DNA of 64,000 bases. It comes from Haberlea rhodopensis. Its lineage: Eukaryota; Streptophyta; Magnoliopsida; Lamiales; Gesneriaceae. A program made the position numbers and the translations under genes. The stretch lies in the NCBI GenBank assembly GCA_907163345.1, contig CAJQUN010000023.1:6830598-6894597 (forward strand), given 5' to 3'. Position 1 is the stretch's first letter. The number at the start of each line of letters is the position of its first letter. Below, one piece after another: positions 33,112-45,528 of the stretch. A model generated the notes under the pieces. That model did no database searches. It was not told the DNA's origin and was given only the letters and a program-made list of their open reading frames with translations.

Positions 33112-34080
33112 CTTCGTAAACCCACATGCATCCTACGGGTTTCTTATTCGGAGGCAGAGGGACAATGGTTCATGTATTGTTGGCTTCAGGGCTGCTATCT
33201 CAGCAGCCATTTCTTGCTACCACCTTGGATCCAAGGCTGCCTCTTTGTAAGATTGTGATTCAGAGTAGTGAGAAATATTGGCCAGAAAATATTGATATGG
33301 TTGTGAAAGATGATCATAGTTAAGATAATTAGATATGGGATATAATGTAGATGGTTTTGAAGTACTGGAAATAGATGAACAAACATAATCTTTTGTCCAA
33401 GTGGGTTATGGATGTGAGTGGACTGTCGTAAAGCTTGTGATGGGAATGTAACCGAAACTGAAGGCAGATTTTAGGATGAAACAGGGACCATAAGTTGTTC
33501 TGGGGAGGAAACAGGAGTTGACGATGACAATGAGTTATCATGATCTTCAAAGATATCAGAGTAATACTGACGGGAAAATGGGGAGGTAGCTGGAGGTGAA
33601 GTAAGAAATGGAAAGATATCCTCATGAAAAATCACATCCCGAGAAATAATAAACTTCGTATTGTGACATCTAGAAGTTTAAAACCTTTTCGATGTAAGGG
33701 GTAACCAAGAAAAACATAAGGCTTGGCACCGGCATCAAATTTATGCGTGGGATTAGGATTTCTAGCATAACAAAGGCAACAAAAAACCTTGAGATGTTGA
33801 TAAGAAGGAGGCTTGCCAAAAAGAACTTCATAAGGAGTTTTGGAATCTAAGATGGGAGTTTGTGTACGATTTATTAAGTATGCATCGTGCAATACACATT
33901 CCCTCCAGTAGATGTCAGGAATGGAAACCTGGAATTTAAGTACACGAGCAACATTGAGGATATGACGGTGTTTACGCTCAACCAACCCATTTTGTTGAGG
34001 TGTGTAAGGACATGAGCTTTGATGAAGGATGCCCATGGAATGAAAATATGACTTGCATTCAACATTAAGAATTCAGACCC
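33112..34080 (-). pseudogene. Element A pol, middle part (integrase C-terminus and linker)
   Basis: Open at 33632-34036 with SSCPYTPQQNGLVERKHRH, NVARVLKFQ, YLINRTQTP and FLGYPLHRKGFK, typical of the copia integrase end. The following linker toward RT is degraded. It lies between insertions B and C; the GACCC target site of C falls in the integrase DNGSEF motif. Confidence 0.88.
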
Positions 34081-34617
34081 TGTGGGGTCCTCTTTACTTA
34101 ATCCATTATGTATTTCATTAAGCATACATATGTGAGTCTGAATTAAGTAAAAACATACACTGTTTAAGAGTTTCTCACTAATAGGTTGTTACAGTTGTAC
34201 TAAAACCACTAGTACAAAACCAAATAACTTTTTCACATATACATTACATGTATAATTAACAACCTAATCCGGTACAACTCCTATGCAGTGGTTCATCTCG
34301 CAGCGGAAAAAGACTCACGATTCCCACGTCTATGAACTCCTACAGAAACATTCACAAAACGTGAGTATAGAGAACAACTATCTCAGTGCAATATCAAAAC
34401 ACAATATCAATAATAATGATAAAGCACAATAAATCATCTCATGTGAATGTTCTGTATCGTGCATCCACAAATGCACCATGTCATGACATGTCTCAACAAG
34501 TACCCTATTATCACGAGACTAAAATGATATGCCTATTCAGCTCAATATGTCAGTGGAACCACCTCACATCTTCATATTAGCAGCACATATCATAGTACCG
34601 TCCTCAAATGATAATAG

Positions 34618-34875
34618 TCAGAGCATATACCCAAAAACCGGCGTATATCTCTATATAGCATAACCGAGCATATACCCAAACCAGGCGTATATCTCTCTGT
34701 CACATAACCGAGCATATATCCAAACCAGGCATATATCTCTATGTAACATAACCAAGCATATACCCAATACCAGACGTATATCTCAAATACATAACCGAGC
34801 ATATACCCAAACCAGGCGTATATCTCAAATACATAACCGAGCATATACCCAAACCAGGCGTATATCTCTAATGCT
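34618..34875. repeat. Minisatellite in the 3' LTR of C
   Basis: About six imperfect units of 40-46 bp built on GAGCATATACCCAAACCAGG, then CGTATATCTC and a variable ACATAACC tail. Read on the minus strand it yields an artificial WFGYMLGYVFEIYA peptide repeat; I do not consider that coding. Confidence 0.9.
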
Positions 34876-35190
34876 AAAGCATATACCTCATCCATCTCAA
34901 ACACATGATATCCATGAATGTACATGCATATACTCAAACCATATGATACCAACACAACACAATTCATATGATATCAATCTCATAACATCATCACACAATA
35001 TCTATACTCCGTACGTCAACACGTACCTGTAACGCGACACAAACCAGATAAATCAGTCATCACTGGTTAATTGCCTCTGTGACCTGTCCCCTGTGATGAT
35101 ATTACAAGCATATGAACAATATACCATGTTATAAGAGGCTTTAAATATCAAAAGCTACAAAATATTACATTTTTCAAGTTTCTGCCCTTG

Positions 35191-35398
35191 GCGATCGATC
35201 GCCACATCTCACCGATCGATCGCTATACTATTCTGTTCCATCGCGATCGATCGCCACAACCTCGCGATCGATCGCCAAAATGTTCTGTTGCTCACGATCG
35301 ATCGCCACATTTTCACCGATCGATCGCTACATGTATAAACCGCCTTAAAATTTACTCTGTCTCGGCGATCGATCGCCACAAAGCTCGCGATCGATCGC
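35191..35398. repeat. Paired GCGATCGATCGC palindromes, 3' LTR of C
   Basis: Eight copies of the 12-bp palindrome (some with one end base changed) start at 35191, 35212, 35243, 35264, 35294, 35316, 35365 and 35387. They form four pairs spaced 21, 21, 22 and 22 bp. Most are followed by CA on the plus strand, so the array has direction. Function unknown. Confidence 0.95.
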
Positions 35399-35445
35399 CG
35401 ATGTCCAGAAAGTTTAGAACATGGCGATTTTCAAGCTTATCTCCA

Positions 35446-37433
35446 CAAGATACTCTAAACCAAGTACCTCGATCTTTGTCACATGCAGATTCTACACATC
35501 CAAATGTGCACAGAGCCATCTCTGCTCGCACATTTCACCAAGTGATATTATCATATGTCATTACACAATGTGATAGATACAACATACCCATCTATCGTAT
35601 GTATACTAATCTCCCATGCCAGACTTCTCAGTCTAGATTAAACACTGACCACGATACCAGTCTAGAACAAACACTGGACACCAACTTGTCCAAACCACAA
35701 AAAGTAATCCACATCACACTTAGATGTCAGCAATGTGGACATTCAACATCAAACTTGTGAACCATACATCATCGCCATCAAGCTATGCTATCATACAATA
35801 GTTCACATTCAATGCTTCCCAGATACTCGCATTGCCAACCAATCTCTGTTAGTCTCACATTGCCAACCACTCTCTGTTGGTCTCACTTGTGCAATAATCC
35901 AAAAGATGACAAGATGTCATACACAGTTCCACTAAAGAACCAATTTACGGATCTCTATCATGACGTCCTTTTCTGTATCCAGAAGCCATACAAGCATCCA
36001 ATGCTCTCAGCAACAACATCGATACTCACACTCTGTTCAAAGCAGACCAATCAATTTCAATTTCATAAAGACAGTTCACAAACACAGAACTAGATGTTCA
36101 TATATAACATCCCATACACAACTGTATGCACTTGAGGTATCTCGTGTTAATCAAAGACACCCATGGCTGCCACATATACCACATACATAGAGTTTCATAC
36201 GGACAACCTTATAGCTCGGACGGAGTTCATATCAAAACAATGATATCCATTCCCATCTGTACTATACCTTAGCCAGATATCCTACATGGCCACATCTCAC
36301 CATGTATGTCTCAGTACAGCCATCACAAAGATCACATGTGCAGGCATCACAGACATCTTTGCCGGTGATCATTGCAGCACTGCACTCTCCGCCGGTATGC
36401 TCGTTCAATCTGAACAACTTCCATGCTCAAATCCAGATACTATAACAAGAGCGAACACAAGCAGTTTCTATGAACCAGTCACCAAAACACGAGTGACTCA
36501 ATGACATAATAGTCTATCAGTTAACTCACAGTTACTGTGATTGTACTGCTCTATCAGTACGCCTCAGCGTCACTATCATTAAACTCTCTCAATTTCATGT
36601 TCCTTGCCAACTCCATGACAACAAACATAGAGATCAACATACACATACACACCGGAGAACCATACACAGATGATACCCTGACAAGAAAATCATCACCACG
36701 ATGATCTCACGAATCACCAATTACCGCTGTGAAATATCACAATAACGAATACTATTATTGTACACTATTTTCACAGTCGCTACATGTACCATCTGAAACT
36801 CCCAATGTAAACACACTGCGTTAGCCATACGCTCCACAGATCAAGAGTAAAGTATTACAGTTCCATTTAGACCATACATGTCGAACTGACAATGCAACCA
36901 CAGATTGCAATATCAAGAATTGCCCCTGAACTAGATACAGTGATCAATAACCTGTATCGTCATTTCCATTCACACATCATGTGTCAGCGGCCAGTCCATC
37001 ATTAGGTCTGATACACAATCTAATACAGGCTGACTTTGCACATGGAGCTGATATCAAGCTTTGCTTTTCACGCTCCACCCACTGTACAACTTACTCCTCC
37101 AATTCGGTATCGACCTATATACCATTACCACGAAATCAGTGGAATAACTCCTGCGAAACATATCATGTTTTCCTTGCCAAATGATAGTACAGAAACCCGG
37201 TGTACCAATCACGGTTACACCCACAACATCACTTATGTCACGCATAAGGATTCATACCAAGTTATACTATCATCCTGCAAAACAATGGTTAACAATAACA
37301 GATACAAATACAAAGCATGTTCCCAGACACTATATCATCGGTATCACATGCCTTAAGTGATTAGGTAACTCCCTAACTCACTTCCTCTACCCTTGTTTAT
37401 CCCGTTCTCGAACCACTGCTCTGATACCACTAA
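35446..37433. other. Internal region of element C, no protein domains
   Basis: About 2 kb of AC-rich sequence, similar in composition to the LTR. Reading frames up to 190 codons exist, but none shows retroelement motifs. On the minus strand it begins with the PBS. It may be a non-coding internal domain or diverged LTR-like sequence. Confidence 0.5.
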
Positions 37434-37969
37434 TGTGGGGTCCTCTTTACTTAATCCATTATGTATTTCATTAAGCATACATATGTGAGTCTGAATTAAG
37501 TAAAAACATACACTGTTTAAGAGTTTCTCACTAATAGGTTGTTACAGTTGTACTAAAACCACTAGTACAAAACCAAATAACTTTTTCACATATACATTAC
37601 ATGTATAATTAACAACCTAATCCGGTACAACTCCTATGCAGTGGTTCATCTCGCAGCGGAAAAAGACTCACGATTCCCACGTCTATGAACTCCTATAGAA
37701 ACATTCACAAAACGTGAGTATAGAGAACAACTATCTCAGTGCAATATCAAAACACAATATCAATAATAATGATAAAGCACAATAAATCATCTCATGTGAA
37801 TGTTCTGTATCGTGCATCCACAAATGCACCATGTCATGACATGTCTCAACAAGTACCCTATTATCACGAGACTAAAATGATATGCCTATTCAGCTCAATA
37901 TGTCAGTGGAACCACCTCACATCTTCATATTAGTAGCACATATCATAGTACCGTCCTCAAATGATAATA

Positions 37970-38228
37970 GTCAGAGCATATACCCAAAACCGGCGTATAT
38001 CTCTATATAGCATAACCGAGCATATACCCAAACCAGGCGTATATCTCTCTGTCACATAACCGAGCATATATCCAAACCAGACATATATCTCTATGTAACA
38101 TAACCAAGCATATACCCAATACCAGGCGTATATCTCAAATACATAACCGAGCATATACCCAAACCAGGCGTATATCTCAAATACATAACCGAGCATATAC
38201 CCAAACCAGACGTATATCTCTAATGCTA
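37970..38228. repeat. Minisatellite in the 5' LTR of C
   Basis: Second LTR copy of the array at 34618-34875, with the same unit number and a few base differences. The array therefore predates the insertion. Confidence 0.9.
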
Positions 38229-38542
38229 AAGCATATACCTCATCCATCTCAAACACATGATATCCATGAATGTACATGCATATACTCAAACCATATGATA
38301 CCAACACAACACAATTCATATGATATCAATCTCATAACATCATCACACAATATCTATACTCCGTACGTCAACACGTACCTGTAACGCGACACAAACCAGA
38401 TAAATCAGTCATCACTGGTTAATTGCCTCTGTGACCTGTCCCCTGTGATGATATTACAAGCATATGAACAATATACCATGTTATAAGAGGCTTTAAATAT
38501 CAAAAGCTACAAAATATAACATTTTTCAAGTTTCTGCCCTTG

Positions 38543-38750
38543 GCGATCGATCGCCACATCTCACCGATCGATCGCTATACTATTCTGTTCCATCGCGATC
38601 GATCGCCACAACCTCGCGATCGATCGCCAAAATGTTCTGTTGCTCGCGATCGATCGCCACATTTTCACCGATCGATCGCTACATCTATAAACCGCCTTAA
38701 AATTTACTCTGTCTCGGCGATCGATCGCCACAAAGCTCGCGATCGATCGC
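38543..38750. repeat. Paired GCGATCGATCGC palindromes, 5' LTR of C
   Basis: The same eight-site array as in the other LTR. One site that is ACGATCGATCGC at 35294 is the perfect GCGATCGATCGC here. The last site ends at 38750. Confidence 0.95.
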
Positions 38751-39448
38751 CGATGCCCAGAAAGTTTAGAACATTGCGATTTTCAAGCTTATCTCCATGG
38801 TTCTTCTCCTATACCTCATCTTGAACCATTTCAACATGTTTCTTGCAATCCCTAGGAACATATTAACATGTTTCTAACATCATAGATTCCAATTCAAAGC
38901 ATTTAAACATGTTATAATCCTTCACATGAACACTTGATATTTCACTTCACATATGCAACACCAATGACATATTTCAAGTGTAAAGTTAAGAATTCCTTAC
39001 CAAGATGGTACACTTTCACTTCACACACCTTCCTAACTCAAGTCACAAGTCAATCCCAAGCTCAAACCACAAAGCACTTGAAAGAGATGAAGAGGAGCTT
39101 GTGTAGTGTTTTAGTAGGTGTAAAGTGAGTACTATGTGATTCTCTTCCCTAAAGCACCTTGATATAAGGTCATTAGTTTCTCTAACCACTTGGTATCATA
39201 TTGTTTGGAGTTAATGACATGTTATCTAACATGTACATGAAATGAACTTCAAATTCAAATACAACTCCAACTCAAATTCAAGTCACATGCATATGCAAAT
39301 GCTTACTAAATCAAGTCATACATTGCCATATTTCTAATATTCATTTCATGTATGTGAGTATTAACCCTCGGTTCAACCCGAACCCGAGTCCACATCATAC
39401 CGTAATTATTCAAAATTACGCCATAACAAATCGAGGCATTACAGACCC

Positions 39449-41320
39449 ATTATCCATCCTAATGTTCTGGATATTGGTTTGAAAATGAGTGGAAACAAAA
39501 GCAAAAAATTGCTTAATGAGTTGTAAGGCATCCGATTTAAATTGCATGAGGAAAATCCACGTACAACGAAAATAATCATCAATGATGGTAATGAAATATC
39601 TAGCAGCATGATATGTAGGAGTTTGTAATGGCCCCCATAAATCCATGTGCAATAGATAAAAAAGGGTGTAAAGAACGTGAAGTGCTGGCTTTGGGAAAGC
39701 GAAGTTTAGTTTGTTTAGACAAACGGCAAACAGGGCAATGAGGATCAAGATGTTTCTGTGTAATAAATGGCAAGCAACGCAAATGAGCAAGAGAATGATG
39801 GCCAAGACGTTTATGCCATATATTGATACCAATGTTTGTACAAGAATTCGAATTACAAGCAATAGAATCTTGTAAAGAAGTGTTAGACTTATTACAACTT
39901 TGAGAGACATCACATGAATCAGATACATGACTGAAATCAAAACTTTCAAGGTAGTATAGTCCATGTTTGAGTTTACCAATCCCCGTGATCCTCCCAGTCG
40001 AAAGGTCCTGAAATGTACAAATGGTTGGATGGAAAACAACGAAGCAATTATGATGCTTAGTGAACTTAGAGATGGATAGAAGATTGAAATTAAAATCTGG
40101 TGCATAAAGGGAATTATATAGGAAATGGATTAGGATAAAGGTATTGATCCTTGTGAAAGAATGGAGGTGAGCTTTCCATTTGGAAGCCTGGTGGATCCAT
40201 TGGAAGTAGAGCAAAGTTGTTGGTTTAGCAAACCATTCGAAGTATTAGTATCCAAAACAGAGAGTAATGTGGTCGGAGTACTTGCAAGGTTGGCTGCATG
40301 ATTTGATGATGATGTAGACTGTTCAAGAAGTTGCAAAATTTCGCCCATATTGTTCTTGTGTAAAAGTGAGAGCAGCAGCAGGAGGTTCAAAAGTTTGAGG
40401 AGTAGAGGATGAATCCATATTAAGTCTGTTGTGTGCATAAAGTTTCGAATTTTTGTACTAGCCTTTTTGTGATTACTGAGGGAACTTCTTGTGTAACTTG
40501 TGGCCTGTGGATAGCCAACAAGACGATAACAATTCTCTTTCAGATGCCCAACAATATTACAATTTTAACATCGATCTCCCTCAGCTTTCTTATTCGAAGA
40601 AGAATAAAATGCAGTTGTTAGAGTTTCTGAAATAGACTGACTGGAAAGAACATTGCGGTGTGACTTTTCTTGACTGAGAATGGAATATGCTTGATTGACT
40701 GAGGGCAGTGGTTGCATCAGTAAAATTTGACTACAAATATGGCTATAACTATCATTGAAGCCCATTAAAAATTGAAGAAGCTTTTGATGTTGGTCATGAT
40801 TGATATATGTTGTGGTTGTAGCACATGAACAAGACGAAAGCGTGACCAATGATGTATACTCATCCCATAACTGCTTGAGTTTGGAAAAGTAGACAGAGAT
40901 TGTGAATTGTCCTTGGGTTAGACGAACAATATCTCGATGAAGAGCAAAGATACGTGATCCACGGATTTTGTCAAACCGCTCTTTCAAGTCCTTCCAAACA
41001 CTCGACGATTCTGTACTTTAGATAATTCCACCAAAATTTCCTAAGACACTGAACTCATAATGCATGAGAGAACCATTGTGTTACACCGTTTACCATTGAT
41101 GCACGGAAGACGAGTTAGTAGCTGGTTTAACACATGAACCATTAATAAAACCCAATTTGTTCTTCGCGGGCAGAGCAAGCAACATAGCGCGACTCCAAAC
41201 TCTGTAATTGTCTGTTCCAGTCAACGGATCTGCAACTATTGAGATTCCTGGAGTATCAAAGGGATGAAGATAAAGAGGATCATTGAATCCAAAAGTTGGA
41301 TTTGAATGTGATGCAGCCAT
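39449..41320 (-). pseudogene. Element A gag, protease region and integrase start
   Basis: Gag begins MAASHSNPTFGFNDP (41320) with GTDNYRVWSRAM, continues at 40987-40565 (KIRGSRIFALHRDI, FLMGFNDSYSHI), and reaches a GAG-pre-integrase piece IWHKRLGHHSLAHL. The integrase start LHMDLWGPLQTP and FITIIDDYFRCTWIF lies in another frame. Stops and shifts separate the parts. The open stretch ends at the C insertion after RMDNGS. Confidence 0.87.
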
Positions 41321-41610
41321 CGAAGCAAAAAAATAAGGTTGAAAAACCGAATCAAAAATTGATTATAAGGATAAAAAATGGCTCTGATGCCATGTTAAAT
41401 TCATGCAAATATAAGCATGAATCATGTAAAATGATATGTTTGAACCAGACTCAAATCCAGGAAGAACAATTAAGAAGTAATAATCATGAACAAGTTCTTG
41501 AGAAAATGAAGAGAGAGAAATGAACTAATGAGTTCTTTTATTCAATACCAATTCTACACGTTCTGATACAACTTATATGTATTGTTATTGTAACTACCAA
41601 CAGATGTCAA

Positions 41611-41613
<3 letters not shown>

Positions 41614-41660
<47 letters not shown>
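41614..41660. repeat. (TA)n microsatellite replacing the end of A's 5' LTR
   Basis: About 23 TA units start where similarity between the two LTRs of A stops, so the outer end of the element was lost at this tract. Confidence 0.95.
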
Positions 41661-41664
<4 letters not shown>

Positions 41665-43159
41665 GTATATAACCACCGAATGCATTGTACAATAAAAGCT
41701 CTCACATTTTTCGAAACCACTGTTAAGAGGAACAGTGGTTTCGTCCTCTTCATTTTGGGCTCACCAGACTTTCTTCCCACTTTGGGTCTGCAGCCAATTT
41801 TTTTGGACATTCGCATGGGCTTTATTGTTTCATTCTTGGCTGATGGGTTGGCCATTTTTAAAGTTATTCTGGGATGCATTCCCTGTTCTCTTTTGAATGA
41901 TGGTATAATAACAATAAGGTCGTTTGCTTCTCCTACCATTAAATGCAGAGCTACTTGCTAAAAAAAATGTAGAGCTACTGTGCTATAGCGCTTAGGGTTA
42001 ATGATTTGAAGCCTAAGGACATCTCCAACCCCATATAGTTGCGTGGGATTTTTGCTGCGCTAGAAATGGCGAAGTATTATAGTTGCGTCAAAAAACGCGG
42101 GCTTTTTTATTTTTTATTTATTTTTCATATGTTTAATGTTATTTATCAAATTATTTTTATTTTTAAATTAATAATCGTTTTTTAACAAAAAACTTAATTA
42201 AAATTTGATAATTTTATAAATAATAAAAATAATGATTACTTCTAATATTATAATTAATTAAAATTTAATGATAATAATGATAATTTTATAAATAATAAAA
42301 ATAATGATTTATAAATTAAAATCTTGTTTATATATTGATCCCAAGAACAAATAAACTAAAATAATAATCTCGCTAAATACATTAAGTAATAAAAAAGTTT
42401 AAATCCTTAACAACTCAATAAAAATATTAGACAGTATAATAAGTGGCTAAGTTTTACTATTTATTACTATTGTAATGAATAGTAAAGTACTATTCCTTTT
42501 TTCCCCAATTTGTTTTTTTTAATAAAATTCTTTTTGTTTTTAAATATTGTTGATGCTTGTGTTTGGTCTGAACCATTAGAAAAAAAATATATTAATCGAT
42601 TTATGTACGCAACTTCAAATGTTATTTTTTCAGTTTATATAGTAAGATGAACATCATTTTTTTTAAAAAAAGATAGAGTAGTCATTTGGTTTTTTTTCCA
42701 TTCAATTACCATAGCATAATCGTTTTTTTAAATAAATTTATTAAAATCGATCATTTGAATTGTTATATTTTCGATCAAATCAGGAAAAAAATTGACCAAC
42801 ATGGTGCGGTGCCAAAAAAAAACTAGTATATATATATATGTGTGCTCAACCATCAAATAAGAGTTTTTCCAGTTGATATGAAAATGGGGAAGTTCTGAGA
42901 ACGAGCAAAAAAGGATCATTCTCGGTGGTTTCTCACGATAAACAAACATTCTCCCACTTGGTTCATATTATTCATCATTCACCACAATAAGAAACAAAAT
43001 ACATGAATCATGGCGATATGTTCTCAAAATACGAGTATTATCTTCCATGTATCACAATGCATCATGTCTCTCAAATACTAGCACATGTTAATTAATGAAT
43101 AAACCATATGTTTATTCAAGGTCCAAACATCAATGATATATCTCAAAATAAATGTGTAC
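41661..43159. other. Intergenic region with element fragments
   Basis: Holds a 32-bp fold-back (CGAAACCACTGTT and complement, about 41709-41740). It also has a GGACATCTCCAACCCC terminus near 42019 with AATAGTAAAGTACTATTCC near 42479, both typical of plant MITEs. CTCCCACTTGG near 42952 looks on the minus strand like a copia purine tract next to an LTR start. No gene recognised. Confidence 0.4.
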
Positions 43160-43740
43160 ACGTTTGAGCGGTGGACTTGCATATTAAATTGGTGCACTTA
43201 ATTTTTAACAAGGTGCACTTAAATGTAACAAATTGGTGATTTTTTCAAGGCGGTACACGTAATACCCACGTGCACCGGTAGATTCAAGACATTCAATTTT
43301 CATTACATGCACATCTTGTTTCTAAACTTTCAAATTTTCATTCAAACAATTTATCTAACATCTCATTTCTCAAACAACAAATAAAATAGAGTGTAATTAC
43401 CAATGTTCTTTTCATCATAGTTAAAAAGAAATCAGTACATGCACACAATAATTAACAACCCTTATTTGAAACAAAAAACCTAAGATTTCATAATTTCATT
43501 CAAACAATTTATCGAACATCTCAAGAGCGGTGCATGTCCTATTGAGCGGTGCACATACGTGATCCTTCAAATCTCTTGAGCGGTGCACGTTCAGGATTTC
43601 AAGTGTTGCACGTAATAGTTCATACCAAATCCCTCTTCCTCAGCTAAGGAAAATGGTACCGATGCATGTAGGCGGTACACATATGCACCGGCTATCGATG
43701 CACGAAAGGTTTGTGTGTACAGATGCACGCCGCATGCATC
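43160..43740. repeat. Iterated GAGCGGTGCAC motif region
   Basis: GAGCGGTGCAC or close variants occur at about 43166, 43525, 43544 and 43578. Related GGTGCAC, GCGGTACAC, GTGCACCGG and TTGCACG words lie at about 43192-43270, 43602, 43671 and 43685-43745. Around them the DNA is AT-rich and non-coding. Origin unknown; it may be the U3 part of a decayed long LTR. Confidence 0.6.
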
Positions 43741-44070
43741 AGTGCACTTGAGATGCTTTCTTCTTCTCCGCACTCTTACGTTGAGCAACTCTTTCATTGA
43801 ACCCAGCATGGCCAAATATTTTAAATCTCAATTTCTTCATTAATTCACAAGCATTAATTATCAAGCTATTCAAAAGCTCTTCAGAATCATATTTGCATAA
43901 ATCTGTTTTTTCATGATCATTTGCAACATGGAATGGTGGCAATCAATATACGAGTCGTCGGAATCTTTCTCCACCGCCACACTCTCGTCGCCAATTCGAC
44001 CGAAGCCCTGAACAGCCTTCAGGCTCTTCGTAGAGAGAACGGCCATGGATTTGCATGTAGAAGCTTGCAT
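43739..44070 (-). pseudogene. OVATE family protein relic, frameshifted
   Basis: OVATE family proteins are plant transcriptional repressors with a C-terminal OVATE domain. From the ATG at 44070 the frame reads ...KSLKAVQGFGRIGDESVAVEKDSDD, then SMLQMIMKKQIYA, which I recognise as the start of the OVATE domain. The domain then moves to another frame and continues KYDSEELLNSLI, matching the usual (D)DLEELLNCFL. The expected end (HH..II..AF.EIW) is missing and is replaced by unrelated residues. The N-terminal DNA-binding part is also absent. I judge it a truncated pseudogene; family assignment is from motif memory. Confidence 0.6.
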
Positions 44071-44163
44071 GGAGGATAAATGATTGTACAAATAAAATAT
44101 GAGGGAAGAGAATGAGAGAAGAAGAAGATGTTGAGGAAAGGGGATGATTTTTTTTTTAAACAA

Positions 44164-45500
44164 GTAGTTGGTCTAACATATTTCTTTTGAAATGAGGGGT
44201 ATTTTAGTCACAAAATAGACTTAAATAGGATGAAACTAAAAAATTAAACCTATCTGAATTGAGTTTCTTGAAAAGTATATGTTTAATATATATATATATA
44301 TATATAATACAACTTTTAAGGGTTTAATAATGCTCCATATTCTCTTATAAAAAAATAAATTTATTTATTTATTTAAATGTCACATATATTCAAACAAAAA
44401 TCATTTCTATTTGTTAAAATAAAAAAAGTCATTTCTGTTTTTAAGAATGTTTTTAAAATCATTTCTATATGATACAACTTTTAAGAGTTTAATAATGCTC
44501 CATATTCTCTTAAAAAAATTAAATTTATTTATTTATTTAAATGTCACATATTTTCAAACAAAAATAAATAAAGTGTTTTTTTTTGTACTTGGGATAAGTT
44601 TGGATGCATAAGTAATTAACTTGAGATTTATTTTTTTAAAAAAGAGTAGCGGTTTTATGTTTGAAAATAATTGTTGATAATCACTTTCTGATTTTGAAAA
44701 TCTTACAACATTTTAAGAGTGCGTTTAAGTGTATAATTTTTCTAAAACAATAATTGTTTTTGACTGAGTTTTTTAAAAAACCCAAAGGCAGAAGTAAAAA
44801 ATGGCTTTAAAAATGTTACAAAAAATGGCTTGAAAAAATTTCATTTTAAGCCAATTGAATAAAACATTGATTTTAAAAAAGGGTAAAATTTAAAAAAAAA
44901 TGATAACACACAATAGGCGATTTGCAATACTTGTCTCAAACTTTTAGGACTAATCAAAATGGAAATTATTAAGCAAAAATATTCCCCAACTTTTGTTTTT
45001 AATCAATGATAGTCCCAAACTTTTGTTTTTAATCAAAAGTAGTCTCAATGCTCCTAGTCAATTATGGGACCATTTTTTTATAAAGTTACTTTCTATGTGA
45101 CTATATTTGCAAAAAAACATTTAAGTAAGAATATTTTTGATTTAAAATAATTTATGTGAGACTATATTTGATTAGTCCTAAAAGTTTGGGACTATTATTG
45201 TAAAAAACTAGATTCTATGAGATCATTTTGATGTTTACCCCAAAAAAATTAATTTTCAGGCAAAAAAATTCTATCTAGACAGATTCTAAAATAATAGTTT
45301 GTATGCAAACTCGCAAATTGTGCATAGCTGAAGCAGTACTAAATTAATACCTGAAAAGGAGACTCCTGGGTGTAAAAGTCCAATTGGTCTTTTTAAACTG
45401 ACTCGAATTCGAGTCTGGACAGTGAACCAAAAATATTTACAAATCCCATCCCCCATTCAAAAAAGAAAATTAATACGTGAAAAAGATGTATTCACTAAAT
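44164..45500. other. Upstream arm of segmental duplication, copy 1
   Basis: AT-rich; the parts from about 44230 are repeated at 47505-49300. It includes a short tandem repeat of about 165 bp (two units from about 44300, each with TTTAATAATGCTCCATATTC) and the AATCAAAAGTAGTCTCAATG and CAATTATGGGACC words. No gene. Confidence 0.7.
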
Positions 45501-45528
45501 CATGGACCAAACATTCAGAAGAAAAGCA

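Larger units (their letters stand above)
34081..39443 (-). mobile_element. Element C: gypsy-like long-LTR element without coding domains, nested in A
   Basis: Flanked by the perfect duplication GACCC (34076-34080 and 39444-39448). In minus orientation the 5' LTR is 37434-39443 (about 2 kb, TGTAATGCCTCG to GGACCCCACA), followed by PBS TGGTATCAGAGC (37418-37429). The 3' copy at 34081-about 35445 matches it closely but lacks the first about 650 bp (U3), so the junction with the internal region is abrupt. The internal 2 kb (35446-37433) shows no gag, protease or RT motif. The TGTAATGCC start suggests a Ty3-gypsy-derived, LARD-like or internally deleted element; no protein confirms this. Confidence 0.85.
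26279..41612 (-). mobile_element. Element A: decayed Ty1-copia retrotransposon, host of two nested insertions
   Basis: Minus-strand element. 3' LTR at 26279-26558 (280 bp; left edge TGTTAAATTCATGC, right edge CAATTTAACA), preceded by a purine tract on the minus strand (GATGGGGAC). 5' LTR from 41393, starting with the same TGTTAAATTCATGC, with PBS TGGCATCAGAGCCA (41379-41392, minus strand). The outer part of the 5' LTR is lost at about 41612, where a (TA)n tract begins. Without its two insertions A is about 4.8 kb, normal for copia. Coding parts are at 26559-27944, 33112-34080 and 39449-41320, all broken by frameshifts and stops. Confidence 0.9.

Noticed and set aside
34590..34967. Repetitive WFGYMLGYVFEIYA protein on the minus strand (also 37957-38319)
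   Set aside because: It is the translation of an LTR minisatellite whose unit length is variable, not a gene.
35191..35398. CRISPR-like array
   Set aside because: The spacing is short and irregular between pairs, repeats are palindromic 12-mers, and the host is a plant LTR.
35188..35760. 190-codon DRSP-rich frame on the plus strand (also 38540-38824 and 52447-52689)
   Set aside because: The DRSP repeats come only from CGATCGATCGCC words; there is no start context or domain, and the frame crosses the LTR border.
41607..41961. About 100-codon frames on both strands next to the (TA)n tract
   Set aside because: One ends in a YIYIYI run from the microsatellite; neither shows a family motif.
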